From Diphasiastrum complanatum (taxonomy: Eukaryota; Streptophyta; Lycopodiopsida; Lycopodiales; Lycopodiaceae), in NCBI GenBank assembly GCA_029204225.1, contig CM055093.1:31507777-31571776 (forward strand): a stretch of 64,000 nt of DNA, read 5' to 3'. The notes below the pieces were generated by a model that searched no databases, had not been told where the DNA came from, and saw only the letters and a list, made by a program, of their open reading frames with translations. Positions 36,146 through 49,281 of this stretch are shown here, piece by piece (positions within the stretch are counted from its first letter, which is position 1; the number at the start of each line of letters is the position of its first letter). The position numbers and the translations under genes were made by a program.

Positions 36146-39142
36146 AGGGCTCGATGACACTCTATACGTGCCCACTCTTCAGAAGGACCTACTACTTGCT
36201 ACTAAGATGGTAGATGCAAGACTAACAATGATCTTTGAAGGCGATACCTGCAAAGTGGTTGAATCTACAACCAATCAGCTTGTCACCACAGGAAAGTGAA
36301 ACAAAAACATGTATCACCTCAGGATCCGAGTACCTTTAGAGCAAGCTCACCAGATCAATGAATCAATGGATATTATATGGCACAAGAGGCTGTATCACAC
36401 GAATACAGTTGTTCTATACAACGCTAGCCGGAGTGGATTATTCACTAGTGTCAATATCAAAGATGCAGCATGCTTGAAATCCTACGGTGCCTGTAACAAA
36501 GGCAAGATGTCACATATACCATTCACCAAGGATTCTTTCAGAATGAAAGAACTCCTGGAACTGGTACACTCTGACATCTGTGGACCATTTGATGTGGTCT
36601 CCCTGGGAGGTTCAAAGTACTACATCATTGACGACTTCAGCAAGTTTGCAGTCGTGTACTTTATCCACAACAAGTCAGAGGCCCTAGACAAATTCACAAA
36701 GTTCGTGAATTGGGCTGACAAGAGGGTGAAGCAGCTGAGAATAGATAGAGAAGGAGAATATGTCTCCAAACACTTTGTAGAGTTTTGCAGCAGCAAAGGC
36801 ATACTTCACTTGAAGACTGCAGCCTCTCTACCACAGCACAATGGTGTGGTAGAGAGGAGAAATCGGACTCTCATGGAAGCTGCAAGATCCATGATGGCCT
36901 ATTCAAAGACATCACAATTTTAATGGGCTGAAGCAGTAGCTACAGCCAACTACCTACAGAACAAGACAGGTAGATCCAGTGTTGCACATACCACGCCACA
37001 CGAGGTTTGGTGGGGCAACAACCCAAGTCTGACACATGTGCACATTTTTGGATGCGTCACATAGGCCCACATTCCAGATCAGAAAAGAAAGAAGCTAGAT
37101 GAAAAGGTGGAGCAGGAATTCTTCGTAGGATATGATGTTTATTCATCATACTATAGGATCTACATGCCTGACAAATCAAGACTCTCATAGACGTTAGATT
37201 TGATGAGTCAAAGACAATGGCTGACGAAGATCCAGTTAGCTAAGAAATCTTGACCAGCGGCTACTATGACCTGTCAGCATCTACGGAGGGAGCGGACCTG
37301 GAACATCCAGAACAAGATGCTCAAATTCCAGATGGATAGAGTGACTGTTCAGACGACGAGCAACAAGGCTCACATCCTATATCCAGGACACCTGCTACTC
37401 ACCACAATTCAACAGTTAGTAAAGGCAAGAAACTTGACAAAGGCAAGGCCATCGATCTGACTGCAAACTCTCCAAAAAGATCCACGAGAGAAAAAAGAGC
37501 ACATGTCAGATTTGTACTTGATAGCTTAGCCTATATATCAGAGGAGTTTCGTGGATTTGGAGGAGAATCTCAAACATATGAGAAAGCTATCAACTGTCCA
37601 GATAAGGACAAGTGGATTAAAGCGATGGAAGAGAAGATGAATTCCATGAAGCAGAATGATGTCTGGAATTAGGAGCCATTACCAGCAGACAGGAAGACTG
37701 TAAAGTGCAAATGGGCTTTCAAATACAAGTATGGACCTAATGGCAACGTATCAAGATACAAGGCCAGATTGGTGGCAAAAGGTTTCTCTCATAAGTATGG
37801 TGTTGACTATACAGAAATTTTTTCTCCAGTCGTAAAACATTCGTCTTTATGCCTACTATTTTCATATGTAGTAGCGTACAGTCTCAAGATCCACATAGTG
37901 GATGAAAAGACCACCTTCCTACACGGCGAGTTGAATGAAGAGGTCTATATGAACCAACCACAAGGGTTCATCTACTCACACTTTGCAAACTACACCTGCT
38001 GAATGCAAAGAAGCATATACAGACTAAAGCAGTCTGCCATGCAGTCGTATAAGAAGGATCACACTCTTAGATCCTTGGGGCTTCAACCATTGATGACTGA
38101 CTACAATGTCTATACAAAGGTCACAGATGGGAAAATCATAATCATAGCAGTTTACGTGGATGACACTTTGATCTTGTCCAGAAGCGACGGGCTAATTGCT
38201 CAGGTGAAGCATGATATTTCACAGCATTTTAGAATATTAGATCTAGGGAAAGCAAGATGCTATCTAAGATTGCAAGCTGATAGAGATCTTGACGAAGGGA
38301 AGTTGTATCTTAACCAGTCAAGATACATCCAAAAAATCATTGATGATTTTCAAATGACAGACTGCAAGGGAGCTAATACGCTGATGGTAGCTGGAACAAT
38401 TCTGACCAAGCAAGACTACCGCAGAATGCAGAAGAGTAGGAAGCCATGCAGAACGTGCCCTTCAGGAGATTAATCGGATCACTCATGTACTTGGCAGATA
38501 TTACATGCCCTGACATTGCTTTATGCAGTTTTCAGAATGAGCCAGTTTAATGTCAATCTAGGCCCTACGCACTGGAAGATAGCCAAGAGAATTCTGCAAT
38601 ACCTTCAACAGACAAAGGATTATGGGCTGTGTTTCTCTCAGCGTGAAAGATTCTAGATCAAATCCTATAGTGATGCAAGCTGGGCATCCTTGAAAGATGA
38701 CTGCAAGAGCCTCTCAGGAGGATGCACAATAGTAGTCGGTGCAGTTGTGATATGGATCAGCAGGAAGCAGACAATAACCGCACAATCGTCCTACGAAGTA
38801 GAGTATGTTGCAAAAGCCAAGATGGTGAACGAGCTTACATGGCTCAAGCAGTTCCTTGACGGACTGGGAGAGAACTCCAACGAGTCGCTGCTACTATTTA
38901 TGGATAACACATCTGCCATTCATTTGACGAAGGATCCAGTGTTTCATTCCAGGACGAAACACATTGCTATCAGATATCATTCGATAAGATATCTGGTTGA
39001 GAAAGACAAGCTGAAGACCGAGTTTGTTCTAATGAAGCAGATGGTGGCTGATATTTTCACAAAGCCTCTTGACAAGGCAATTTTTGAGAAGCAGCGTGCA
39101 AGCCTAGGAATCAGAAAAATACCAGCTTTGAGAGAGATCTGA
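36146..39142 (+). pseudogene. copia element Z, protease end to RNase H
   Basis: 5'-truncated element of the N family. From 36146 it reads LDDTLYVPTLQKDLLLATK (protease end), then gag-pre-integrase (IWHKRLYHTNTV) and integrase (LVHSDICGPFDVVS, IDDFSKFAVVYFIHNKSEA, NGVVERRNRTLMEAARSMM) up to a stop at 36922. A further stop sits near 37065. RT follows (YKARLVAKGFSHKYGVDYTE, KIHIVDEKTTFLHGEL, YVDDTLILSRSD near 38152), a frame change near 38473, and RNase H (SDASWASLKDDCKSLSGG, DNTSAIHLTKDP, MVADIFTKPLDKA) closing at 39142. The RNase H stop overlaps the LTR start. Gag and the 5' LTR are absent. Confidence 0.88.
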
Positions 39143-40310
39143 AGAAACAAAGAATTTTTATCTTTCAAAGCCTTAGCATTTTTCCTTAGTTTTTCCTTTG
39201 TTGTTTTTAACGACTGTGCATTTTGAACTATGTTTTGCACAATCTACATTTTTGAACTGTTTTGTCGCACAATTCGCATTTTTGGGTCATGAGAAAAATT
39301 CATCCTTAGATCTAAAACACTTAGAAAATGATTCAGGCCAACTCTCCCGACATTGTCTCATTTATGACATTGTCACAAAATGCCTTAGAAAATTTTTTAG
39401 GCCTACTGTCGGCTTTTTTGCCTTTTTGCAAAAAAGACGACATTGTCTTTACTTGCTCTTAGAAATACGACACTGACCTTAGAACTGGTTTCTGCCCAAC
39501 TATCGCATTTTTCGCATTTTTGCAAAAAAGACAACACTGTCGCCAAATGCCTTTCGGATAAAAGCGAAGGTGCCCTTGAAAAAGTGACATTGCCCTTGAA
39601 GAAGCAACACTGCCCTTGAAAAAGTGACATTGCCCTTAAAATTGCGAAAGTGTCTTTTGGCAAAATGCGAAGGTCTGCAACATGAAGACACTATGCAATG
39701 GGTAGAAGGCAGCTAATGCACAGAAGACAGAGCAGGAAACTAGAATCAATTTTTTGATTAAGTCTAATCAATTTGTTTTCATTAGATCTTTTAACTTAAT
39801 TAGTTCCCTGGATTGATCACATAAAAGAGATCAAGAAAGGACGCAGACAGTCACGGAGACAGAATAGACAGAACTGTAAAAAGTCTGAGATAGCTCGAGA
39901 GTGAGTTTACAGATTAGCAGTAGCTAGTCATATTATTCGTGAGAGAGAACATCTCTCTCGCACCAACGTGCTGATCTAGAAAACAGACAACGCTCAAAAA
40001 AAATATTGTAAATTCAGTTCTAATAATAGAAGCGACTTTCTCAATGCTCTGTTCTGTGATGTGTATGATCTACAATATTGGAATGCATGCTAGTAGTAGA
40101 TAAATTTCTGCTGTTGTTTTACTCAACATTATCTGTTGTATACAAGTTTAAGTTTTACAACAGATCATCAGAAGTGATCTGGGGCTTGGAAGAGAATTAT
40201 ACTGTAGTCAGTAGCAGTAGCTACTCCTGCCAAGTCAGCTCTATCTGGCCTTCATCACTGGAAACATCACAGACTCCCATCAGCAGAGCTGTTTCCATCG
40301 AATTTCATCA
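39140..40310 (+). repeat. LTR of element Z, followed by a primer binding site
   Basis: Begins TGAAGAAACAAAG at the end of pol and ends AATTTCATCA. The start matches the LTR of element N (TGAAGAAACAAAACG). The 39400-39660 part is rich in TTTTTGCAAAAAAGACGAC and GACATTGTC words. Unexpectedly, one base after its end comes a copia primer binding site, a feature of a 5' LTR. Confidence 0.82.
39565..39645. repeat. 20-bp minisatellite in the Z LTR, about 4 units
   Basis: GCCCTTGAAAAAGTGACATT and variants (GCCCTTGAAGAAGCAACACT) repeat about four times in a row. Confidence 0.85.
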
Positions 40311-40311
40311 G

Positions 40312-40323
40312 TGGTATCAGAGC
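40312..40323 (+). other. primer binding site after the Z LTR
   Basis: TGGTATCAGAGC, perfect tRNA-iMet site. A second, similar copy (TGGTATCAAAGC) lies at about 40423-40434 in the same context (CCCATCAG before, TCGATTCGTTTC after). Confidence 0.85.
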
Positions 40324-40324
40324 T

Positions 40325-40407
40325 TGATTCGTTTCATTTTGTTTTGTTTTGTTTCGTTTTGTTTTGTTTCGTTTTGTTTTGTTTTGTTTTGTTTTGTTTT
40401 GTTTTGC
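40325..40407. repeat. (GTTTT)n / GTTTC pentamer tract
   Basis: About 80 bp of GTTTT and GTTTC pentamers between the two primer-binding-site copies. The Phe/Cys/Leu-rich open frames across it are repeat artefacts. Confidence 0.95.
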
Positions 40408-40779
40408 TCCTATTCCCATCAGTGGTATCAAAGCTCGATTCGTTTCGTTTCACTCTGATTCTCATCATGTTGATAGTATGCTTTGGACAATTTATGACAT
40501 ATTTGCAAAGGAGAATGTAATTGCTTCTTATTTCATGGAGAGAATGTTGTTAGTGAAAGTTATTCAAGTACCTTACATTATTCAAGTTTTTTGTCCCAAT
40601 GTTTCAAGCTTGGAGTGTTTGGAAGTTTTAAATTAGTCCTTATATCGTTGGGTTCACAATCTTTTCATGATGTGTTTGTCGATTTTTAGATCTTCGTCTA
40701 AATAATTTGTCCAACATATGATAGAATTCATTTCATAATTTATTTGTCTATCATCTGCAGGTAGTTTTTGCACACCGGC

Positions 40780-41844
40780 ATGAGTGGAAGTGACAGTGGC
40801 AGCGGTAGTGGAAGTGGAAGTGGAAGTGGCAGTGGCAGTGGACGACATCGGTCTAGGTCTGTATATGAAGACCACGCCGCTAGCTTGATTGCTACCATGT
40901 CGTCTGAACAAAGGGCGGCTGTTAACATAGAAGAAAATGTCGCAGAAGGCCCTTCATCTCCACCCGCTGCCACAAATGAATCATCCTCCAACCCTCACTA
41001 CAATTTAAATGCCGATGGGGATGTAGTGAGGGATGAGAAAGGGACAATTTTTATTAATAAGTTGCATCTGTTATGTTCTCGTTATTTTGGAACATAACTT
41101 TTTAAAAAATGGTGTGATCAACCTGGAGAATCAAAATCCAGGATTATGCAGGAGTTGTGGGAAGAATTCCCACAAGAAAATGAGTTCGATCTAGGAGCAA
41201 TATCAAAAGATATGAGCAAATGGATTCGACATAAGAGGGATGTCATGTGGGACACGCTTTGGGCAGGCAAGTCAAAACCTGCCTGGTGTTCCAAGCCAGA
41301 TTGGAAGGCCTGCAAGGATGAGGGCAAAGATCTAGAAAAAATATCGCTTGTAGAAGGAGGCTGCAGCGAGTAGGATGACCCATGGCATGGGGAATCCTAA
41401 GTTAGGATCTAGTGGAAAGGCGGGCCTACATGCCCAAATGGTATGTAATTCATTTATATTCTACAATGCATTCTTTACTATCATCGCATATGCATTAATT
41501 CATGGTAAAATTTTAACTTGCCATTCATTTTCTTTTTTTACAGCATCACGACTTTTGACGCTATCCATCCAAGGTCGAGTATGAAATTGCATTTTGCAAT
41601 TCATACGCTGGTTTGGTGGCAGAGATAGCTCGTCAGGGCATCCACCCCATAGTGAGTTATATTCATCATTGTGTTCATCAAATTTATGCATATATCATCA
41701 ATAGATTGATCTCTAGTCGAAAACTTACTATTGTCATATTTGTTGTTTGTGTGGATGCAAGCACATGCAGCGCCAGCTCCAGAGGCAGAGCATGTCACAT
41801 CTACGGGTCAAGGTGATGATGACACTAGTGCCTCTGACGAGTAG
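40780..41844 (+). pseudogene. plant transposase (Ptta/En-Spm type) remnant
   Basis: ATG at 40780 opens MSGSDSGSGSGSGSGSGSG, a Ser-Gly repeat, then an Ala/Pro/Glu-rich segment. After a stop at 41095 it reads FKKWCDQPGESK, LWEEFPQENEFDLGAI, KPAWCSKPDWKACKDEGKD and a decayed GSSGKAGLHAQ. This order resembles the DNA-binding region of Ptta/En-Spm plant transposase-derived proteins (pairs of W residues, then a GSK-SFA type box). GTATGT (from 41441) and a pyrimidine-rich CAG (41543) suggest an intron, but the following reading (KVEYEIAFCNSYAGLVAEIA) contains a stop. A final frame ends GDDDTSASDE near 41844. The assignment is by pattern only; a decayed host gene is possible. Confidence 0.45.
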
Positions 41845-43252
41845 TAGTATTGTATAATATAGTGTAGTTTTTATTTTTTTTGTTTTTAGATATATGTATA
41901 TTATTGCGATGTATTGTACATGAGACATAAAGTCTCTCAACATTATGTAATATAACATTCGAATTTTGGTATAACGTAGGAATTTTAATGATTTTGAATA
42001 TTGAATGGATTGTAATTTTCATACGTTAGCTATGAAGTTGTGAATTGTTATCCACTTAGTTAATTCACAAGTGAAGTTGTGAATGAACTCTAAAATGCAA
42101 AAAAAAGTTTCAAACTTGTTCAAAGAAAACGTTTCAAGGTTGTTGGCCTTTTTAAAACTTCGTTCAGTAATGAAATCATCATCCATAGTATGCATAACAC
42201 TTAATTTAATTAAAAGACAACTTAGATCTTTAACCCTAAATTGCATTACATTATGAGCAGCCTTGGAAAAAATGAGTGAGAGAGAAGAAAGGATCAATTA
42301 TGCTAGATGAAAGAAACATGACTCACAATCACTAACCTCATTTTAAAACACCTTTTGTATCACAGAATTGATAGTTTAACTCAATGCAGCATCTCGCCAG
42401 TTCCGATCCTATTTGCAAAAAAACGCACGCATAAATTGTGCGCCAAAAACAATCGAATTTTTTTTTTCAGGTTTTTGGAATGTCGGATTCCGACATCCAT
42501 TTTAACCCTAAAACGGATGTCGGACAGATGTGGGACATTTCCACCATTCATGACGGCCATACTAACCCTCTCCATTTTATGCCCTTTAACAATTTTTGAC
42601 TCATTTAACTTAAGTACTATGACTATTTTACCACTCACCTTTTCAAAGGTCATATCATAGAATGTAATCATGTATCTCAACAATTGATTTACATCAACAA
42701 AGAGGTTGTTTGATGAATTAAAAGATATGGATCTTCCTTTAGCTTGATATGACATTTTGTTCTCAATGTAAAATGGAGTACCAATAATCTTATGCTTTTC
42801 TATGTTTAACTAATTCTCTCTTGTTTCAATTGATATGACCTTGAGATAGAGACTTTTCTTATTCGAACTTTCTTAAAAGCTTCTCTTGTAAATTGAAATA
42901 TTGTAGCATATACTTCCCTACTAATTCCACTAAAACTACAAGCACCCTGGACTATAGTCTTATCTAAACAAATTTAAATGTCTACCATAAAGGACTCTAC
43001 AATTTTGCATTTTATATAAAAACTTCTATTGTTCATCAAAATGTATCCAGCGAATTGACTTGTCAATATTGAACCCAATGTCTTTTCAACCAAGACATTG
43101 TCCTTAATGTTTTGATGAGCAACCAATGTAAATCAACAAGAAAAACAAAATAGCTAAAAGAAAAATGCAATAGCTAAAAAAATATCTTTATCTATTAGTT
43201 CAAGTTAAAATATTAGAATATATTTACTTCAATGCACCAATCCTTCTATTTG
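41845..43252. other. intergenic, AT-rich
   Basis: A minus-strand frame of 124 codons at 42755-42381 has no recognisable motif. Nothing else stands out. Confidence 0.35.
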
Positions 43253-45890
43253 TTGGAAATAAAGCTCACACACATGACTCTCTGAAAGGAGTATTTTACT
43301 AAATAAGAAGCTGGTACCAGCGAGCAGTTCCTCTATCTTGGAGATCCAAGTACCATCTGCGTTGAAGGAAAATGAACAATCAATATTTTATTCAAGAACA
43401 ATCTTTCTATCATTGTTCCAAATGTTCTTCGCGTGCCTCAGTTATCCAAGAACTTGTTTAAGATAACTGATGAGGGATACACTGTTACATTCTCATCTGA
43501 ACAGTGTACAATCTTTGATGAAGATGTAGAACACCTCAACAGACAAATCTCGGATCTACCAACAAAGTGCATAGTCTAATTGACAAAGGCTGAGAAACTT
43601 CGAAACCGAACTCAAAACATTTTTATTCTTGTTCAAACTCGAATTCAAACTCGAAACAAAGCTATAGCAATTATTGCGTCTTCAATGAATGACAGCATAA
43701 TGCTAGATCTTTCATCAACTTCAAACATGAAAGAATTGTGAGAAGAATTGTAAACCAAGAATGAGGCTCGATCTCGTAATCAAATCATGTTCTTGGAAAA
43801 TCAATTGACTTATCTACAATGGGACGACAAAGATCTGACCACTTTCGTACAAAAGATAAAGGATCTATTTATTTCTTTGCAGAATTCCGATACCAAAAAT
43901 GCAATCTCAAAGGAAAAATAGCTTAGCTATTTTCTTCGAGCCCTACCCAGGTCATTCCACACAACTCAAACTTTACTGGCAAAAGATTCATCCTTGACAC
44001 TTCAAAAGGCAATAGATGTAGTGAAAGAGAAAGTAGAAGCTCGCGAATGCTATGACGATAATGGTGATTCAAAAAAAACTCTATTTAATAAAAAGAATAA
44101 ATCTTTGAAGAAGATTAAGTCTAAGAGGGAGTCGTCTAAGAAGAATGGAAATTGTTCAAACGAATCCAAGATAAATGATCGACAATTAGGAAAACAACAA
44201 AAAGATTCTGGTAATAGAAAGATTTGCAACAGAATCAAAGATCAGATCATAAAGATGACAAATGTTGGTTGAATCCAAAGAATGATTGTATTCATAGTCA
44301 TAAATGGGCTCACAGCAGTATCAAAATCCCATGAACAAGGAGCAGAATAGAAGCGAACCTTCAGATTCAAATTTTGTCGAAGACAATGCAGAATGCTCCA
44401 GAGCAGTAGAAGAGAGGACGACAACTCAACAACAAATTATCATTCTAGTTGTTTATGTAGACAACATGCTTATCTTCTCAAGAAAAGATAAGTTAATTTC
44501 AGATGCCAAAAGAGACATTTCTGAAATATTTGAGATCACTGACCTGGGAGAAGCAAAAATCTATCTAGCCTTACAGATCGATGAGACTTTGAAGGTGGCA
44601 AGTTGTATCTTCACCAACAAAAGTATACTCAAAAAATCATCGAAGATTTCAACATGCTCGAATGCAAAGGTGTGCATACTCCCATGATACCTGGAACAAT
44701 ACTGATAAAGGCAGATTGTCTGCAGACTCTCGAAGAAGAGAAACAAATCGAAGGTTGATTGGATCATTGTTGTATCTTGTAGACAACACCAGACCTGATA
44801 TAGCATTTGCAATATACAAGATAAGCCAAGGCTACAATATCTTGGTTTGAAAGGATCGACACTTACCTGATTCAATTAGGTTTTGCGAACAATTCCACTG
44901 ACTATAACATTAATTCCAAATACATGGGTGTCAAATTAGTTCACATTGCTTTGTGTGTAGATGATGCATTTATTTTGTCTAACGACACTTCCCTACTGCA
45001 CAATACCAAGAGTTTGACATGATTGATCTAGGCGTCGTTCTTTATCTATTAGGAGTACACATTACCAAAGATAGATCACATAAGAAGATGTATCTCAATC
45101 AACAAAAATATCTAGAGAACATTCTAGAAAAGTTTCATATGTCTGATTGCAATCTGATTGATACACCAATGGATTCATTTATGGTATTGACCAAACTTTC
45201 CTATGTGGATTCTGAAAGTGAAGTACTAGACTTAGCAAAGTACCCTTATCATTCACTCATAGGATCTCTAATGTATGCGATGCTCACCAGACCAGATTTA
45301 GCATACATTGTCAGTACACTAAGTCAATACATGTCTAATCCTAGGATCTCACATTGGAAAGCATTAAAGAGAGTGATGAAGTACATTCAAGAAAGTTTAG
45401 ATCACATTTTCTGCTATGATGGAAATACTCTCGATCCACTGGTTCTTCAAGGCTACTCCAACTCAGATTGGGGAGGAAATGCCTCAACCAAAAAGTCCAC
45501 TTCTGGGTTTCAATTCTTTCTGAAAGGGGGGGGCAATCTCGTGGATCTCGAGAGTTGCGCTTTCTTCAATGGAAGCAGAGTACATCGTAGCATGCCAAGC
45601 TTTAAAAGAAGCTATATGGATCAGATTGTTACTTCATGATTTGCATCACACTCAGCTCAATGCTACTACCATTTTATGTGACAACATGATTTGCATTTCA
45701 CTGTCTCTAAATCTCAGATTTCATGGAAAGTCAAAGCACATCAAAATCCAATATCATTTCATTCAGAAAAAGATTTTCTCAATACAAGTGATTCTTCAAT
45801 ACTACTCCACATCTGAAATAGTAGCAGACATCTTCACTAATTATCTTCTCAGGATCAAGCATAAAAAATTCTCCAGCATGCTAACTTGAC
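43253..45890 (+). mobile_element. composite copia: X-like element interrupted by an N-like fragment
   Basis: 43300-43560 reads copia protease to pre-integrase (PNVLRVPQLSKNLFKI, DEGYTVTFSSEQC) with stops. At about 43565-44340 a gag of the N family follows (QLTYLQWDDKDLTTFV, LQKAIDVVKEKVEA, a Lys/Ser-rich tail and a knuckle-like CIHSHKWAH), fused without protease or integrase to N-like RT (LVVYVDNMLIFSRKD, the catalytic DD changed to DN; ADSRRRE and GSLLYLVDNTRPDIAFAIYK) up to about 44848. From 44850 a different RT frame begins (FERIDTYLIQLGF, LCVDDAFILSND, YHSLIGSLMYAMLTRPDLAY, HWKALKRVMKYI) that matches the X lineage and passes into RNase H (MEAEYIVACQALKEAIWIR, LCDNMICIS, VADIFTNYL) ending at 45889. 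The most economical reading is an N-like fragment nested in an X-like element, each internally deleted. Confidence 0.75.
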
Positions 45891-45927
45891 GAAGATCACA
45901 AGGCACCAACCGAGACCGTATGAGGGA

Positions 45928-46990
45928 CTGCTAGAAATTAAGCTCATAGTTTCCTCCTTGAACTTAGATGGTCGAATCATTTGAAGAACGATTGCATCGG
46001 GCTTGCGACTATCTTCATCCATGGATCAAATCATAAAGGGTAACCAATCCCATTCTCTTTACATTCGAATGTCAAATCCCTATCAGACTTGGCCATCTTC
46101 AATGACTTTAACAAAATCAATCGTTTCTGGCAGTCTGCAGAAATGAACTATTTTTTGAAAGCCTACAGAAATACAAAGGAAAGTTTAGTAGGCAAGGACC
46201 GCCAAACTACCGCAATATCAATGTTATGGTTATAAACGAAGACCGAAGCTCAACCACAATGCTCCATTACGAAGTCGAAGTAAACCGAAGGCAACCGCCA
46301 AGGCACTATCAGGAAGTATAAGGCACCGCAGGAGTCAAACCTACGATCACTATTTGAAGACTTTTGACCAAAGGAAATTGCAAGACCACGAATGTGGTAT
46401 GCATACGGTTGCAATAGGCACCGTTCTTTCATGCTCTTGAAGCAGAGTTCAAATATGAGTGATATACGCTTGTATAGATGTCATTGTACACTATCTCACG
46501 ACCAAGTACACACTTAGAACTAAACTAGTCTTGTAAATATAGATTAGTTAAGTACATTTCTTGTAATTACAAAGATGATCTATATAAATATAGCTACAAC
46601 TCGCATCAACAAGAAATGCTCCAGGTTGAAAATTAAGTCGTCTGAACGAAAGTTATTCAACATCCTCATTACGCCCCATTTAAGGCTGTAACCTACATTG
46701 TTGCTCTTGCTCCATTGCAAGAATTTTGATGTAATATACAAGCAACACTTTTTCATCATCTCTTTTAAGGTAGATGTCTATGTCTTGTGATTTGAATAGA
46801 GTCTTTCTATATTCTTGCTTCACTTGTTCACTCAGTCTGATAGATCACGGACGTCTCTGACTCCTCAGAATCTGATCAGACGATGGTAATCTCTGACGCT
46901 TGAGGAACGTGTGCAATCTTTTTGCACCATTGTTCTTTATTCTGTATTGAATCTTAGCTTGTTCTTAGCCTTCTTCTTTGACAATTCCAT
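45928..46990 (+). repeat. probable 3' LTR of the composite element
   Basis: TGCTAGAAATTAAGCTCATA follows a short purine stretch (ATGAGGGAC) 37 bp after the RNase H stop. A TATA-like TATATAAATATAG lies at 46581-46593, as expected for an LTR promoter. A similar start, TGTTGGAAATAAAGCTCACA, lies at 43254, at the left edge of the composite. The right end is not clear. Confidence 0.5.
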
Positions 46991-49220
46991 ATTATTTAGT
47001 GATTGTAAGATTTGAGAACAAATAGAAAGCACAATAGCTTGCATTTGCTCTAATTATAATATTTTTTCTGTAATGATTTATGGTTTCTTCTAAGTTTTGC
47101 ATTTTTCCCTAGGGTCTTTTGGAAAATATAATTTCTCTCATGACAATAAGAAGTCAGGATACAAAGTCTTGTTTGTCCACTGATCCAAGTTTCACTTTCC
47201 TTCAACCCTATAATGAGAATGATCCTCAGTAGATATTGAAATTTCTTTGACTCCTATTTGCTACAAAAGTTCCAAATCAGTAGGGATATCCATATGGAGA
47301 AGATACAATGTCGTCATCAGAAAACTAGTAGTAAAAAAGCAATCACAAGCATCAGAGCATTCAGAACAAAATTTCAAAAAACAAGTCAATTGTAGTAAAC
47401 AAATATATACTTATCTAGCACATCGCCAATTTAGTAACATCAATTCCATGATTTTGCTTTCTTCCTTATTCAAATTTGAAGATGGTGCTCATATTTTCAT
47501 TCCAATGTCAAGATTGTTCTTATCTTAACCAATGGAGGGAATGCATATTCAAATTTACGTAGAACAGTTACATTTTTTTCACTGTGACTATAGACACTGT
47601 GGCTAGAGCATTGGGAGTTGAGGACGCTTTGGGAGTGGTGTGGGCAAGCAAATAAGCTACGGTGTCTTTTTTTTCAACTTTTTTTATTATCCTACATGGC
47701 ATTCCTTATAAGGTCTTTTTAACATTTGAAACTCCTCTCACGAAAAGCTCATTGGCTAAAATTGTGCACTAAGAAGAGTCGTTGCGATATGGTTGCAACA
47801 CCAAATTGGTATAATGGGCTAAGTTTGAGGCTCATGAAAGATGAGTAAATACTTATAATTAAAGACTGTAAAAGATAAAAACTTGTATTCTCATTATAAG
47901 ATGTCCTCATTTTAAGATGCTTAAAAGAAAATCACCATGTAGAGATTGTAGGTGTCCCTTCTCAATCCATATGACCTACTTCTCTTGAAGTGGGTGGCCC
48001 CCTACACCCCCGCCAAAGAAGGGAATGTTACAACTTATTCTGCATAAGATATGCCAAGTGATGAAATTGTGGACCCCCATGTGACAGTGGTCAAGGTCCA
48101 TAAATGCATCTTCCACCCCCATAGTATTCTTTACCTAGATGGAGTGTACACCCTAGTATTCCTAATTTTGGCAAGGGTGTAAGTAGGGGCCAACTCTTAT
48201 CCAACGACAACGATCTATCATGATGCCTAGTCAGATTTGGTCATAGGGGAATACAATACTATTCCTTGATGAAGCACCAATATGACAAATGTAAAGTATG
48301 GTGCTCTTACGACAAATACACTAGCTACCTCAAAGGCACAAATACACTAGAGCGGCTCCAAAGGCATCATGTTCTAAAGGCTCCAAAGGCACCATGTTTT
48401 AATTTTTCTCGTATATGTTGCCATTATAATCGCAAAACCATTTTTGTCATTTCCTCGAGAGGAAAAGATCATACATCCCTAAGGTTTTCCACAACAATTT
48501 TATGTTTTACATGCACCTTGTAGGCACCAAATAGTGAAAAAAAAAAATGGTTTTTTTTTTCTCTCTCCTTCCGCTGCAAGGTGTGTGCAAAAGAATTCAC
48601 ATAAAAGCACCCTCACCCCTAAAGGAAAAAAAAGACATCCCATAGTCCTATTCTTACCCCCAAAAAAAAGGCAAGCATCTTCCAACTCTCTCCACAACAA
48701 GAGCAACACAACACACTGGCAGGCCTCGCCACATCTTTCTGCCCTTGTCCGTTTCATGATCGAGGCTGTCAAATATTTGACAACGCCTGAAATTCTTTAT
48801 CCATAATTAAGGCTTATCCTATTCAGCCAGGAACAATGAAGCTGCATTGTGGTCTCAATTGAGGATCTAATTGGGAGGAATTCACTTTTTTGCACTTCTC
48901 AACCCATATATAATCTCAAGATAAAGCGTTCATCTCTTACAGCTTCTTATATTATTCTTTAAGATCAATAGGACTGTCATACTTTTATGCATGTTACTTG
49001 AAGGGATTGGATATTTGCTTTTGTACTTGATAGCCATAATTTGAGTCAATTTCGTTAGTAGTCTGACATTTATGTCTTTGCTTCTGAGAGGTAAGTAGCT
49101 TGGAGCTCACACTTTTGACAAATGCTTTTACTACATAGAGGCAAAAAACTGTGTCAAGATCTGCTATTTTCGGTTTGCAATCTTATTGTTTATAGATGAC
49201 CTAGAGTAGGAAAATTTGCC
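46991..49220. other. intergenic region upstream of the VQ gene
   Basis: No coding similarity recognised. A-rich and T-rich runs occur near 48535-48560. The last part is presumably promoter of the downstream gene. Confidence 0.4.
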
Positions 49221-49244
49221 AGAGAGAGAGCGAGAGAGAGAGAT
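49221..49244. promoter_or_regulatory. GA tract in the 5' leader of the VQ gene
   Basis: AGAGAGAGAGCGAGAGAGAG lies 38 bp before the start codon. GA/CT tracts near transcription starts are common in plants; regulatory function is inferred from position only. Confidence 0.45.
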
Positions 49245-49281
49245 TAAGAATAACGTTTTCCAGAGCAAGTAAAGACCTCAA

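Noticed and set aside
39500-39663. Repeated frames with FSRA/FFKGN words
   Set aside because: Translation of the 20-bp minisatellite in the Z LTR.
40078-40636. Phe/Cys/Leu-rich open frames suggesting membrane segments
   Set aside because: Produced by the GTTTT/GTTTC pentamer tract at the end of the Z LTR.
42381-42755. 124-codon minus-strand frame as a host gene
   Set aside because: No recognisable motif, splice partner or codon signal; left as unassigned.
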